A stretch of 64,000 nt of DNA from Clostridium simiarum (GTDB lineage: Bacteria; Bacillota; Clostridia; Clostridiales; Clostridiaceae), in the NCBI RefSeq assembly GCF_018919175.1, contig NZ_JAHLQL010000002.1, forward strand, positions 310,001 to 374,000. The letters run 5' to 3'. Below are positions 8,312-15,936 of this stretch, piece after piece. The notes beneath the pieces were generated by a model, which did no database searches, was not told the origin of the DNA, and saw nothing but the letters and a program-made list of their open reading frames with translations. Position numbers and translations under genes: made by a program. The first letter of the stretch is position 1. Every line of letters begins with the position of its first letter.

Positions 8312-8902
8312 ATGAACAAAAGACAACTTTCAGGAGCATTACTTATAATAGTAGGTATTTTAATTATATGTACAGCTGCATTTATGCGTTTTTCCTCTAA
8401 TAAAAAGCAAAAGGATATGATGGATAGATTTGAGAATACATTAAAAAATATGGGAGATTATGATATAAAAGAAGGGGATAATAAGTCGCCAAATGGAGGA
8501 CCAAATTATCAGGAAATAGATGCTATAGCATTAATGATAATACCTAAAATAAATGTGAATGCTGCAGTGGCTGAAGGAACTGACATGGATACATTAAAGT
8601 TTGCTGTTGGCCATTTTGAAGGTACTGCTATGCCTGGAGAAAAAGGTAATTTTGCTGTAGCTGGTCATAGAAACTATACTTACAGCGAATACTTTAAAAG
8701 AGCTGATGAACTAGAAAGTGGAGATGAAATATTAGTTAGAACTAAAGGCGGAGAATATAAATATAAGGTTACAGAAAAGAAGATAGTTGAACCAGAGGCA
8801 GTAGAAGTATTAAATTCTACAAAAGATGCAACTTTAACAATAGTGACCTGCACACCTGGTGCTACAAAGCGTCTAATAATTAATGGGAAATTACAAGATT
8901 AA
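8312..8902 (+). CDS. Class D sortase
   Basis: A 196-residue membrane-anchored transpeptidase that would cleave a sorting signal and join surface proteins to peptidoglycan. One N-terminal helix (about residues 8-27) serves as uncleaved anchor. The sortase core is complete: ALMIIPKINVNAAVAEGTD, the catalytic histidine in AVAGHRNY, the catalytic cysteine in TLTIVTCTP and the arginine in GATKRLIINGK. Length and the TCTPGAT-R spacing match class D sortases of clostridia. No substrate with an obvious sorting signal is encoded in the window. Ribosome site GAGAGGG precedes the ATG. Confidence 0.88.
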   Translation: MNKRQLSGALLIIVGILIICTAAFMRFSSNKKQKDMMDRFENTLKNMGDYDIKEGDNKSPNGGPNYQEIDAIALMIIPKINVNAAVAEGTDMDTLKFAVGHFEGTAMPGEKGNFAVAGHRNYTYSEYFKRADELESGDEILVRTKGGEYKYKVTEKKIVEPEAVEVLNSTKDATLTIVTCTPGATKRLIINGKLQD

Positions 8903-8968
8903 GCATATTACTGAATTGCAAAGAGTATTTTTAGCGGATTGCTATCATTACTAATAGTTTTTTAAGGG

Positions 8969-9100
8969 AAACTCATCTTCATAAATTAATATGGCATCCA
9001 AAGAGTACTGGAGGAGTAAGGAAACACCATCAAACAATAGGGTTGAGTATCTCATTAACCACTTCACACAACATCATAGATATCTGTTTTCTGCTTAGGA
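8969..9100 (-). repeat. Long diverged repeat, unit A
   Basis: Read on the minus strand this unit runs from CCTAAGCAGAAAACAG through GATACTCAACC, GTTTGATGGTGTTTCC, TTACTC and AGTACTCTTTGGATG to GAAGATGAGTTT. The same order of blocks recurs at 9101-9226, 9632-9763 and, in the opposite orientation, at 15485-15805. It does not encode a protein. Confidence 0.7.
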
Positions 9101-9226
9101 AATGCATCCTCATAACTTCAGATGTTAATCAAAAAGGTAAGTAAATACACTAACCCTTAAGCATAGGCTTTGATATTTGCTTAGCCCACTCACACAAGAT
9201 CACAAATTTAATTCTTTGCTTAACTG
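9101..9226 (-). repeat. Long diverged repeat, unit B
   Basis: A more diverged unit directly adjoining unit A, with recognisable blocks on the minus strand: TTAAGCAAAGAATTAAA, GATCTTGTGTGAGTGGGC, AAATATCAAAGCCTATG and TTACTTACC, ending near GAGGATGCATTT. Confidence 0.5.
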
Positions 9227-9631
9227 AATACCATGAAACTGTAGGGTTTGGTATATACGTTTAGGATACCTACGTTCATAACTTAATATGATTGATTTAA
9301 GTGGAAAATACTATAACTCTTGAATTTTAGTGATTTAGAGTTATTATGCTACTGTGTATAGGTATTTTTTTCATAATAGATAAGTTTTTTATATTCTGTA
9401 TGGCTTATTTTATTGTCTCTAGTGTAAAGTAATTCTCATAAACAAACTTCAAGTTAGCCTAATCGCAAATTGATGTTTAGGTAGTATAAATTGTAAAATT
9501 AAATACTTTAACAATAATTTTTATATCTGTATGGGTTATTTCATTTATAGACGAGTAACCCATTAATTTTATGTATCAAATTATTGTTCCATAGGAAATC
9601 CATAAATATTATTGCTAGCACCCTTTTATAA

Positions 9632-9763
9632 GGAAAATCATATTCATATCTTAAGATAATATTCAAAGAGTACTGGAAGAGTAAGTGAATATCATCAAAC
9701 CGTAGGTTTGGATATCTGATTAATCGATTGACATAAGATATAGATATTGGTTCGTTGCTTAAG
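9632..9763 (-). repeat. Long diverged repeat, unit D
   Basis: On the minus strand: CTTAAGCAACGAACCAATATC, CTTATGTCAATCGATTAATC, AGATATCCAAACCTACGG, TTTGATGATATTCACTTACTC and CCAGTACTCTTTGAAT, ending near GAATATGATTTTC. The block order and spacing match unit A closely. Between 9227 and 9631 only faint fragments (for example around 9240-9300) resemble the family; otherwise I see nothing there. Confidence 0.65.
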
Positions 9764-9908
9764 TGTGGCTAAGCACTGCTATACAACTGGCTAAGTTCTT
9801 CTAAGTTTAAGATATAAAAGGGTATTTTTTGCAAGTAAACTTCATAGGAACCTAAGAATTATTTGATTTTAACTTAAACAAGCTATGCAAGTTAAAATGA
9901 CTTAAAAG

Positions 9909-9930
9909 AATTATGAACTGTCCCCTATAA
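9909..9930 (-). repeat. Single repeat copy next to a DnaA-box palindrome
   Basis: Core TTATGAACTGTCCC at 9911-9924, reverse, ten bases before the DnaA-box palindrome at 9940-9963. Confidence 0.85.
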
Positions 9931-9939
9931 ATTAACAGG

Positions 9940-9963
9940 TTATCCACAGTGGGGTGTGGATAA
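9940..9963. promoter_or_regulatory. Two inverted DnaA boxes
   Basis: TTATCCACA (9940-9948) and TGTGGATAA (9955-9963) are perfect DnaA boxes in head-to-head orientation separated by six bases. They lie in the 1.4-kb gene-free stretch between the sortase and hydrolase genes. Confidence 0.65.
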
Positions 9964-10159
9964 TGTTAATAATATCCTAAAAAATGTATTTATTTATAGT
10001 TTTAGTATAAGAGGATTTTTGTAAGATAAAGGATATATAATTTAGTGAAACCAGGCAATAATGATACTTTGGAAGCTACCCTGTAGTAAAATAGTAATAT
10101 TAAAAAAAGAAGTTGGAATTTATAATAATAAATAATAATTAGTAATAGAAAATAACATT

Positions 10160-10192
10160 TTATACACAGCTATATTTAGAAAATGTGGATAA
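10160..10192. promoter_or_regulatory. Two further DnaA boxes
   Basis: TTATACACA (10160-10168) and TGTGGATAA (10184-10192) both match TTATNCACA in inverted orientation, about 135 bases before the hydrolase gene. Confidence 0.6.
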
Positions 10193-10326
10193 CTATATCT
10201 TTAATCTTTATTTATAGAGGATTTTATGATATTATAACTTCTATATGTAAAGTTTAATAATACAGGTGTTAAGCTGAATTTATACCAATGTAGATTTAAT
10301 TCATATTAAGTTTAGGGGGAACACTT

Positions 10327-11253
10327 ATGGTAAAAGGTTTAGCTGCTATAGCTACCATATTGCTATTTTTAGTTACAGTTTATTTTATAGTAGAATATTA
10401 TTTTTCACAGATTGTAACTAGAAAATTAAAAGATGAAGATGAATTATTTCAGAATCAAGTAGATAAAGGGTTAATAGATAAAGATTTTTACGAATCACTA
10501 CCTAAAGAAGAAATCTTTTTAAGGTCAAGAGAAGGTTTGAAATTAAGAGGAATATACATAGAAGCTAATAAAGATTCAAATAAAACAATGGTTTTTGTTC
10601 ATGGAATAACAGTTGGACTAACGTGTTCAATAAAATACACGGAAATGTTTTTGAAAAGAGGTTGGAATGTATTAATATATGATCAAAGAAGACATGCTAG
10701 AAGTGAAGGTCAATACTCTACTTATGGATATTATGAAAAAGAAGACTTAGATTTGTTTATAAACTGGTTAGTAGATAGAAAAGGAAAAAATGAGATAATT
10801 GGATTACATGGAGAATCTATGGGAGCTGCTACGGTAATTCAATATGATAGTATCAATAAGTATGCAAAGTTTATTATATCTGATTGTGGATTTTCTAATC
10901 TAAATGAGCTACTTAGAGGAAAGATAAAAGATGATTATGGCGTGTTTTTATATCCAGTATTAAAGCTAAGTGATTTACGGGCAAAAAGAAAGGCAAAGTT
11001 TAAATTTGAATGGATTAAACCTATTGAAGTAGTTAGGAAATCTTCAATACCTATGATGTTTATACATGGAGATAGAGATAAGTTTGTACCGTGGAATATG
11101 AGTGTTCAAATGTATAAATCAAAAGAGAATGGGATAAGGAGATTGTATTTAGCAAAAGGAGCTAAACATGCTCAAGCTATTGAGGTAGATAAGAAAAGAT
11201 ACGAAAAAGAGGTCATGGAATTTGTTGATGAGGTTCTAAATAGCATCAATTGA
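10327..11253 (+). CDS. Membrane-anchored alpha/beta hydrolase
   Basis: A 308-residue protein with one N-terminal helix (about residues 3-24) and an alpha/beta-hydrolase fold outside or at the membrane. Visible elements are FVHGITVG (oxyanion region), YDQRRHARSEG, the nucleophile elbow GLHGESMGAA, the acid in MFIHGDRDKFVPW and the histidine in GAKHAQAI. It is probably an esterase or serine peptidase-like enzyme; the YDQRxHxxSxG motif is common in clostridial and bacillar hydrolases annotated as carboxylic-ester hydrolases. Substrate unknown. It is a lone gene between two stretches with DnaA boxes and repeats. Ribosome site AGGGGGA lies before the ATG. Confidence 0.82.
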   Translation: MVKGLAAIATILLFLVTVYFIVEYYFSQIVTRKLKDEDELFQNQVDKGLIDKDFYESLPKEEIFLRSREGLKLRGIYIEANKDSNKTMVFVHGITVGLTCSIKYTEMFLKRGWNVLIYDQRRHARSEGQYSTYGYYEKEDLDLFINWLVDRKGKNEIIGLHGESMGAATVIQYDSINKYAKFIISDCGFSNLNELLRGKIKDDYGVFLYPVLKLSDLRAKRKAKFKFEWIKPIEVVRKSSIPMMFIHGDRDKFVPWNMSVQMYKSKENGIRRLYLAKGAKHAQAIEVDKKRYEKEVMEFVDEVLNSIN

Positions 11254-11312
11254 TTCTTAGGTTTATATAAAGTTTTTGCTTTAAAAATTACCCATTTTAT
11301 CATTATAATAAC

Positions 11313-11321
11313 TTATCCACA
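11313..11321. promoter_or_regulatory. DnaA box
   Basis: A perfect TTATCCACA 60 bases after the hydrolase stop codon; the fifth box within 1.4 kb. Confidence 0.5.
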
Positions 11322-11511
11322 GTTTTATTAATTAAAATTTTATTATATACTTACACAGCTAAAAACTAGAGAGATAAATCTTGGGTTGGTGGAATGGCTT
11401 TAAATGTAGTGAAACGGAATTATTACGTATATTAACCTTAACTAGTGATGGTAGATAAACAATATGCGAATTCCATAAGAATTAAGTATTATCTGATAAT
11501 TTTCAATTAAA

Positions 11512-11615
11512 ATGGGGACAGTTCATAAGTTTAGATATAAATGTTTCTAAGTTAGGGACAGTTAATTAAATATAATAAATATAAAGATAAAAGTAGGGAC
11601 AGTTCATAAACATAA
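11512..11615 (+). repeat. Three direct repeat copies at 40-41-base spacing
   Basis: Cores start at 11515, 11555 and 11596. The first and third are intact GGGACAGTTCATAA; the middle one has decayed to GGGACAGTTAATTAA. All point forward, and the last is about 25 bases before the deacetylase start. The rest of the gap 11322-11511 shows no other clear signal. Confidence 0.85.
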
Positions 11616-11634
11616 ATAACTTTGGGGTGATTGT

Positions 11635-12540
11635 ATGAAAAGAAAGACTAATATTATATTATTTTTGGTATTAATACTAATCGTTAGCATGGCTACCACA
11701 TTATTTATATTAAAGAGTAGAGATAAAAAGAATCAGCAAGACAAATCAGAAATTACATATAATGAAGTTAATGATAAGTTAAGGGAGGATGAATCTAAAG
11801 ATAAAGAGAAGAAAGTTAAGGAAGAAAAGAATAAAGATAGATTTGAAGGTATGGAATTAAAAAATAACTCTGTAGGGATTCCAATATTATATTATCATTC
11901 AGTAGAGGAGTCTAAGGATAATGAACTTAGAATTTCTCCTGAAAAGTTTAGAAAACAACTTAAGTATTTAAAGGATAATAATTATATAACTCTAACATTA
12001 GAAGAAGCATATGCTTATATAAAAGATAATAAATCCGTTCCTAAAAATTCAGTAGTAATAACTTTTGATGATGGATATAAGGATAATTATGATAATGCTT
12101 TTCCTATATTAAAGGAGTTTGATTACACAGCCACCGTATTTGTAATTAGTGGATTAATAGATAAGGATCCAAATTATTTAAATAGTGATGAAATAAAAGA
12201 AATGGCTAAAGGTGGTATAGAAATAGGAAGTCATACCGTAAACCATGAAAAATTAGTGGATATATCTAAAGAAGAACAAAAGCAAACTCTAACAAAGTCA
12301 AAAGAAGACTTAGAAAAGCTTACAGGAAAACCGGTTACAAGTATTGCATATCCATTTGGAGTATTTGATGATAATATAATTAAACTTACAGAGGAAGTAG
12401 GTTATAAATTAGGTTTTACTATAAACAAAGGATGGGGAAAAGGAAGTGAAAACCCTCTTAAGTTAAGTAGAGTATATGTAAGTGCCTTTATTACTGACGA
12501 AAATTTTAAAGAGAGAATTTCAAAGTCTAATTATAATTAG
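11635..12540 (+). CDS. Membrane-anchored polysaccharide deacetylase (NodB family)
   Basis: A 301-residue surface enzyme with an N-terminal hydrophobic segment (residues 5-26) and a charged linker of about 50 residues rich in Lys/Glu/Asp. The carbohydrate esterase 4 domain follows: VPILYYHSVE-like entry, motif 1 TFDDGYKDNYD (catalytic and metal-binding Asp), motif 2 SHTVNHEKL (metal-binding His-X3-His) and motif 3 IAYPFG. The family removes N-acetyl groups from peptidoglycan or surface glycans. Ribosome site GGGGTGA precedes the ATG. Expression could be affected by the three repeat copies in its leader. It ends 55 bases before the MCP gene. Confidence 0.9.
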   Translation: MKRKTNIILFLVLILIVSMATTLFILKSRDKKNQQDKSEITYNEVNDKLREDESKDKEKKVKEEKNKDRFEGMELKNNSVGIPILYYHSVEESKDNELRISPEKFRKQLKYLKDNNYITLTLEEAYAYIKDNKSVPKNSVVITFDDGYKDNYDNAFPILKEFDYTATVFVISGLIDKDPNYLNSDEIKEMAKGGIEIGSHTVNHEKLVDISKEEQKQTLTKSKEDLEKLTGKPVTSIAYPFGVFDDNIIKLTEEVGYKLGFTINKGWGKGSENPLKLSRVYVSAFITDENFKERISKSNYN

Positions 12541-12595
12541 GACAAGTCTAATAATTATTAAATTATTTATTTTAATATAACCTTAGGAGGAACAG

Positions 12596-14230
12596 ATGTT
12601 TAGTAGTATAAGAAAAAAGATAGTATTAATATTTATGTTGATTGCATTAATAAGTTCCACTTCATTTTTCCTAGTAGCATATTTTCAAAATATAGCAGTT
12701 GCAGAAGCACAAATGAGATCAGATGGAGAAATGCTAGCAACTCAAATAAGATACTCTGTTGACAGCCATTCCTTAGATTATTTAGACGATACTCAAGAAC
12801 TTTTTGAAAAAAGTATAAAAACTTCACCTTCATTAAAGTATTTAAGTTTAATCAGTAAAGAAGGAAAGATTTTAGCTCATAGTGATAAAAGCAAGGTTGG
12901 AAATAAAGAAAGTTTTGATATTAGTTCAGTTATAAAGGATAATAAGAGTTTATATATAAAAAATGATTATCAGGGAGAAAAGGTATACAGTATAAGTATT
13001 CCTGTTATTAGAAATAATCAACCTGCTGCTTCTTTATCATTAGGATTATCTCGTGATACTATAAAGGAATCTACAAGAAGTATACTCCAAAAAATGCTTA
13101 TTATTGATGTAATAATATTTTTAGTTTTAACTTTAATTGGTGTTTTATTTTCAAAGAGTTTATCATCTCCTATTAAAAAAATTATGGATACATTAAAAAA
13201 AGTAGAAGAGGGAGATTTTTCTGCATTATCGGAAGTGAAATCTAGGGATGAATTAGGTAGATTATCTTTAAGCACTAATAATACAATAAAGGTTGTAAAA
13301 AATATAGTTTTAGATATAAGGGATACTACATATAAGTTAGAAGATATATCTGAAAAATTATCTTTTTCTACAGATGAAGTTTCCAAATCTAGTGGTGAGG
13401 TAGCAACTTCAGTAGCAGAGGTTTCAGAAGGGGCCATAAGACAGACTGAGACCCTATCAGAGGTTCTTTCTTATATTAAAAGCTTTGGGGATACCTTAGT
13501 TCAAATAGACACTAAAGTTAAAAGTGTTTATGAAGGAAGTAATACTATAAAAAAATCAGCAGATATAGGAACGAAAAATGTAGAAGAACTTATCGAGTCA
13601 ATGAGAGATCTAAAAACTAACTTTGACTATGTTGCAGAAAAGGGAAGTTATTTAAGTGAAAATATTATGCACATTAATTCTATTACTGATGTAATAAATA
13701 GTGTGGCTGAACAAACAAATCTTTTAGCTCTAAACGCCGCTATAGAGGCAGCAAGGGCTGGAGAGTCAGGGAAAGGTTTTGCCGTAGTTTCTGATGAAAT
13801 TAGAAAGTTAGCAGAGCAGGTTTTAGATTCATCTAAGAATATATCTAAACTTGTTAGTGATATTATCTTTGAGAGCAATGAGGTAAATAAAAGTACTAAT
13901 GTAGTAAAGGAAAAAATGAATCTGCAGTCTGAAACCGTAGAAAATAGTGTAGAGTCTTTTAATACAATACTTGTGGCTATACAAGAGATAGTACCAAAAA
14001 TTGAAGAGGTTTATGAAGAAATTGATGAAACAATAAAAGCGAAAGACTTAATCATTGAGGAAGTGGATAAGGTGGCTTATGTATCTGAAGAAATAGCCGC
14101 TTCTACAGAAAATATATTAGCAGCATCAGAACAGCAATCAGCTTCAAATGAAGAGGTAAGTTCAAATGCTAAAAGTCTTAATGAAATCGCTAAATATCTA
14201 GCTAGTAGTATATCAAAATTTAAATTATAA
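12596..14230 (+). CDS. Methyl-accepting chemotaxis protein
   Basis: A 544-residue transmembrane chemoreceptor. First helix at about residues 9-30, an extracellular sensing region of about 130 residues (single-Cache size), second helix at about 163-185, a HAMP linker to about 240, and a long helical signalling domain whose tip is [19 protein letters not shown] followed by [17 protein letters not shown]. It would control CheA and hence motility or a similar output. Ligand unknown. No che or flagellar genes are near. Ribosome site AGGAGG precedes the ATG; a bidirectional hairpin follows the stop. Confidence 0.93.
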   Translation: MFSSIRKKIVLIFMLIALISSTSFFLVAYFQNIAVAEAQMRSDGEMLATQIRYSVDSHSLDYLDDTQELFEKSIKTSPSLKYLSLISKEGKILAHSDKSKVGNKESFDISSVIKDNKSLYIKNDYQGEKVYSISIPVIRNNQPAASLSLGLSRDTIKESTRSILQKMLIIDVIIFLVLTLIGVLFSKSLSSPIKKIMDTLKKVEEGDFSALSEVKSRDELGRLSLSTNNTIKVVKNIVLDIRDTTYKLEDISEKLSFSTDEVSKSSGEVATSVAEVSEGAIRQTETLSEVLSYIKSFGDTLVQIDTKVKSVYEGSNTIKKSADIGTKNVEELIESMRDLKTNFDYVAEKGSYLSENIMHINSITDVINSVAEQTNLLALNAAIEAARAGESGKGFAVVSDEIRKLAEQVLDSSKNISKLVSDIIFESNEVNKSTNVVKEKMNLQSETVENSVESFNTILVAIQEIVPKIEEVYEEIDETIKAKDLIIEEVDKVAYVSEEIAASTENILAASEQQSASNEEVSSNAKSLNEIAKYLASSISKFKL

Positions 14231-14234
14231 TACT

Positions 14235-14280
14235 AAGGACTATGGCTAAAATTGTATATACAATGTAGCCATAGTCTTTA
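14235..14280. terminator. Bidirectional hairpin between MCP gene and rluF
   Basis: Arms AAGGACTATGGCTA (14235-14248) and TAGCCATAGTCTT (14266-14278), with one bulged G, lie between two convergent genes; T-rich sequence follows on the plus strand. Confidence 0.75.
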
Positions 14281-14282
14281 AT

Positions 14283-15293
14283 TTAAACTTTGGAACCTTC
14301 TTCAGTTTTAGTAGATGAAGATATAAGCCTATTTATATCCTTTAATTCGTTTTCTGTTAGATATCTCCATTTGCCAATAGGTAAATTCTCTAAGTTAACA
14401 TTCATTATTCGTACCCTTTCTAACTTAACCACTGTATAGCCTAGGGTTTCAGTCATTCTTCTAATTTGCCTATTTAGTCCTTGGGTCAAAATTATACGAA
14501 AAACATGAGGGCCTTCTTTAATCACCTTACATTTTTTAGTAACAGTACCTAAAATTTTCACTCCATTAGACATTTTGTTTATAAAGTCATGAGAGATTGC
14601 CTTATCTACAGTAACTATATATTCTTTCTCGTGATTATTTCCTGCTCTTAAAATTTTGTTTACTATATCGCCATCATTAGTTAAGAAAATTAATCCCTGA
14701 GAATCTTTGTCTAGTCTCCCTATATGAAATATACGTTTAGGATAGCCTACAAAGTCTACTATATTACCCTTAACAGTGGTTTCTGTAGTGCAAGTTATGC
14801 CAACAGGTTTATTAAGAGCGATATAAACAGGAGATTCTTTTTTTCCTATTAGCTTATTGTCTACATAAACTTTTTCATAAGGAAAAACTTTAGTACCTAT
14901 GACAGCCTTTTCTCCATTTACAGTTACTCGTCCATTTTCTATTAATTTATCAGCCTCTCTTCTAGAACAATAGCCACTATCACTAATAAATTTATTTATT
15001 CTTATAGAATCCTTTTTATCTTCATGAAATATGTAATTTTGATTTTCACTATTAGAACTTAGATTTTTTTTAGAATTTAAATTATTTTTCACAGAAGATT
15101 CTTCTCCCTTTATTTTATTATATTTAAAATTTTCAGTCCTTTTGTTATCATTGTTTTTCATAGTTATATTTTCGCTTCTTTTAGAGTTTGTAAGGGTTTC
15201 TAAAGAATTATTTTGACTTTTAGTACTATTAAAAGATTTTCTAGGCTTAGAGTTACTTTGTATATTTTTACTAATATGTTTGTATTTTTTCAT
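14283..15293 (-). CDS. rluF: 23S rRNA pseudouridine synthase RluF-like with long N-terminal extension
   Basis: The C-terminal 240 residues are an RsuA/RluB/E/F-type synthase: an S4 domain ([20 protein letters not shown]), the active-site [18 protein letters not shown] with catalytic Asp, EKEYIVTV and [15 protein letters not shown]. The [14 protein letters not shown] and [14 protein letters not shown] segments are as I recall RluF (23S U2604). The first 95 residues are unusual: a low-complexity Lys/Asn/Ser-rich tail with no domain, perhaps for rRNA contact. The only start upstream of the S4 domain with any site is the ATG at 15293, which has a weak AGGTC. An internal start is possible. Confidence 0.85.
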   Translation of the reverse strand: MKKYKHISKNIQSNSKPRKSFNSTKSQNNSLETLTNSKRSENITMKNNDNKRTENFKYNKIKGEESSVKNNLNSKKNLSSNSENQNYIFHEDKKDSIRINKFISDSGYCSRREADKLIENGRVTVNGEKAVIGTKVFPYEKVYVDNKLIGKKESPVYIALNKPVGITCTTETTVKGNIVDFVGYPKRIFHIGRLDKDSQGLIFLTNDGDIVNKILRAGNNHEKEYIVTVDKAISHDFINKMSNGVKILGTVTKKCKVIKEGPHVFRIILTQGLNRQIRRMTETLGYTVVKLERVRIMNVNLENLPIGKWRYLTENELKDINRLISSSTKTEEGSKV

Positions 15294-15379
15294 ATCTTAT
15301 CTTATGACCTGCCTTTATATATATTAAACAAATATTTTATAACAATATCAAGTGATTGTTAGCTGAAGATAAAATTTCA

Positions 15380-15484
15380 TTAAAATCAATGCCTACTCAA
15401 CTGAAATTTAGAAGAAATTATCCCTTGGGTAGTAGCCTGTATCTCCAGCTAAATCTTAGAAGAAGCTATCCAAGACCCTATCAG
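15380..15484 (+). repeat. Short tandem ~55-base repeat preceding the long repeat array
   Basis: Segments CTGAAATTTAGAAGAAATTATCC and GCTAAATCTTAGAAGAAGCT, spaced by about 55 bases, resemble the start of the next unit (CACACTTAAGAAGATATCC). They look like degenerate duplicates of one block of the long repeat family. Confidence 0.4.
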
Positions 15485-15568
15485 TGCTTAGCTCACACTT
15501 AAGAAGATATCCAAAATCTATGATTTGGTCATAGTACTTTACTCGTCTAAGGCCATTAAGATGAGTTT
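15485..15568 (+). repeat. Long diverged repeat, unit 1 (partial)
   Basis: Contains AAGAAGATATCCAAAATCTAT, TTTGGTCATAGTACTTTACTC and GGCCATTAAGATGAGTTT, the same block order as units 2 and 3 but lacking the first part. Confidence 0.65.
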
Positions 15569-15687
15569 CCTAAGCAAAGAACCAAGATTATGAACTTAGG
15601 TAAGTGGTTTAAAAAGATATCCAAGCTATGGCTTGATGATAGTCCGTTACTCTTTGAAAAACATCTGAAGCCATTAAGATGAGTTAC
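15569..15687 (+). repeat. Long diverged repeat, unit 2
   Basis: Blocks in order: CCTAAGCAAAGAACCAAGA, GGTAAGTGGTTTAA, AGATATCCAAGCTATGGC, TTGATGATAGTCCGTTACTC and TGAAGCCATTAAGATGAGTT. It joins head to tail with unit 3. Confidence 0.75.
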
Positions 15688-15805
15688 TAAAAAGAGAAGC
15701 AAGATCTATAATCTTATGTAAGTCGCTTAAGAATATACTCAAACCCATGGCTTGATGGTATTCTCTTACTCTTTGAGTACCCTCTGAAGCCATTAAGATG
15801 AGTTT
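15688..15805 (+). repeat. Long diverged repeat, unit 3
   Basis: Blocks in order: GAAGCAAGATCTATAATCTT, TGTAAGTCGCTTAAGAATAT, CAAACCCATGGCTTGATGG, TTACTCTTTGAGTACC and TGAAGCCATTAAGATGAGTT. It ends about 130 bases before the kinase stop codon. Confidence 0.75.
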
Positions 15806-15936
15806 ACTTTAAAAAATTATTAGTCATGCTATCTAGTGGATAAATATGTAGTTAAAATTATTTTTCTAAAATAGATTTATATCTTAGGGATTATGAGAAG
15901 ACTCCAGATAATCTAGGTAATCAATTCATAACAATG

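Noticed and set aside
8969..9763. CRISPR array
   Set aside because: The repeats are 120-135 bases, diverged and without constant spacers; no cas genes are present.
9940..10192. Chromosomal or plasmid replication origin
   Set aside because: DnaA boxes are present, but there is no dnaA/dnaN, rep gene or clear A/T-rich unwinding pattern beyond the general composition.
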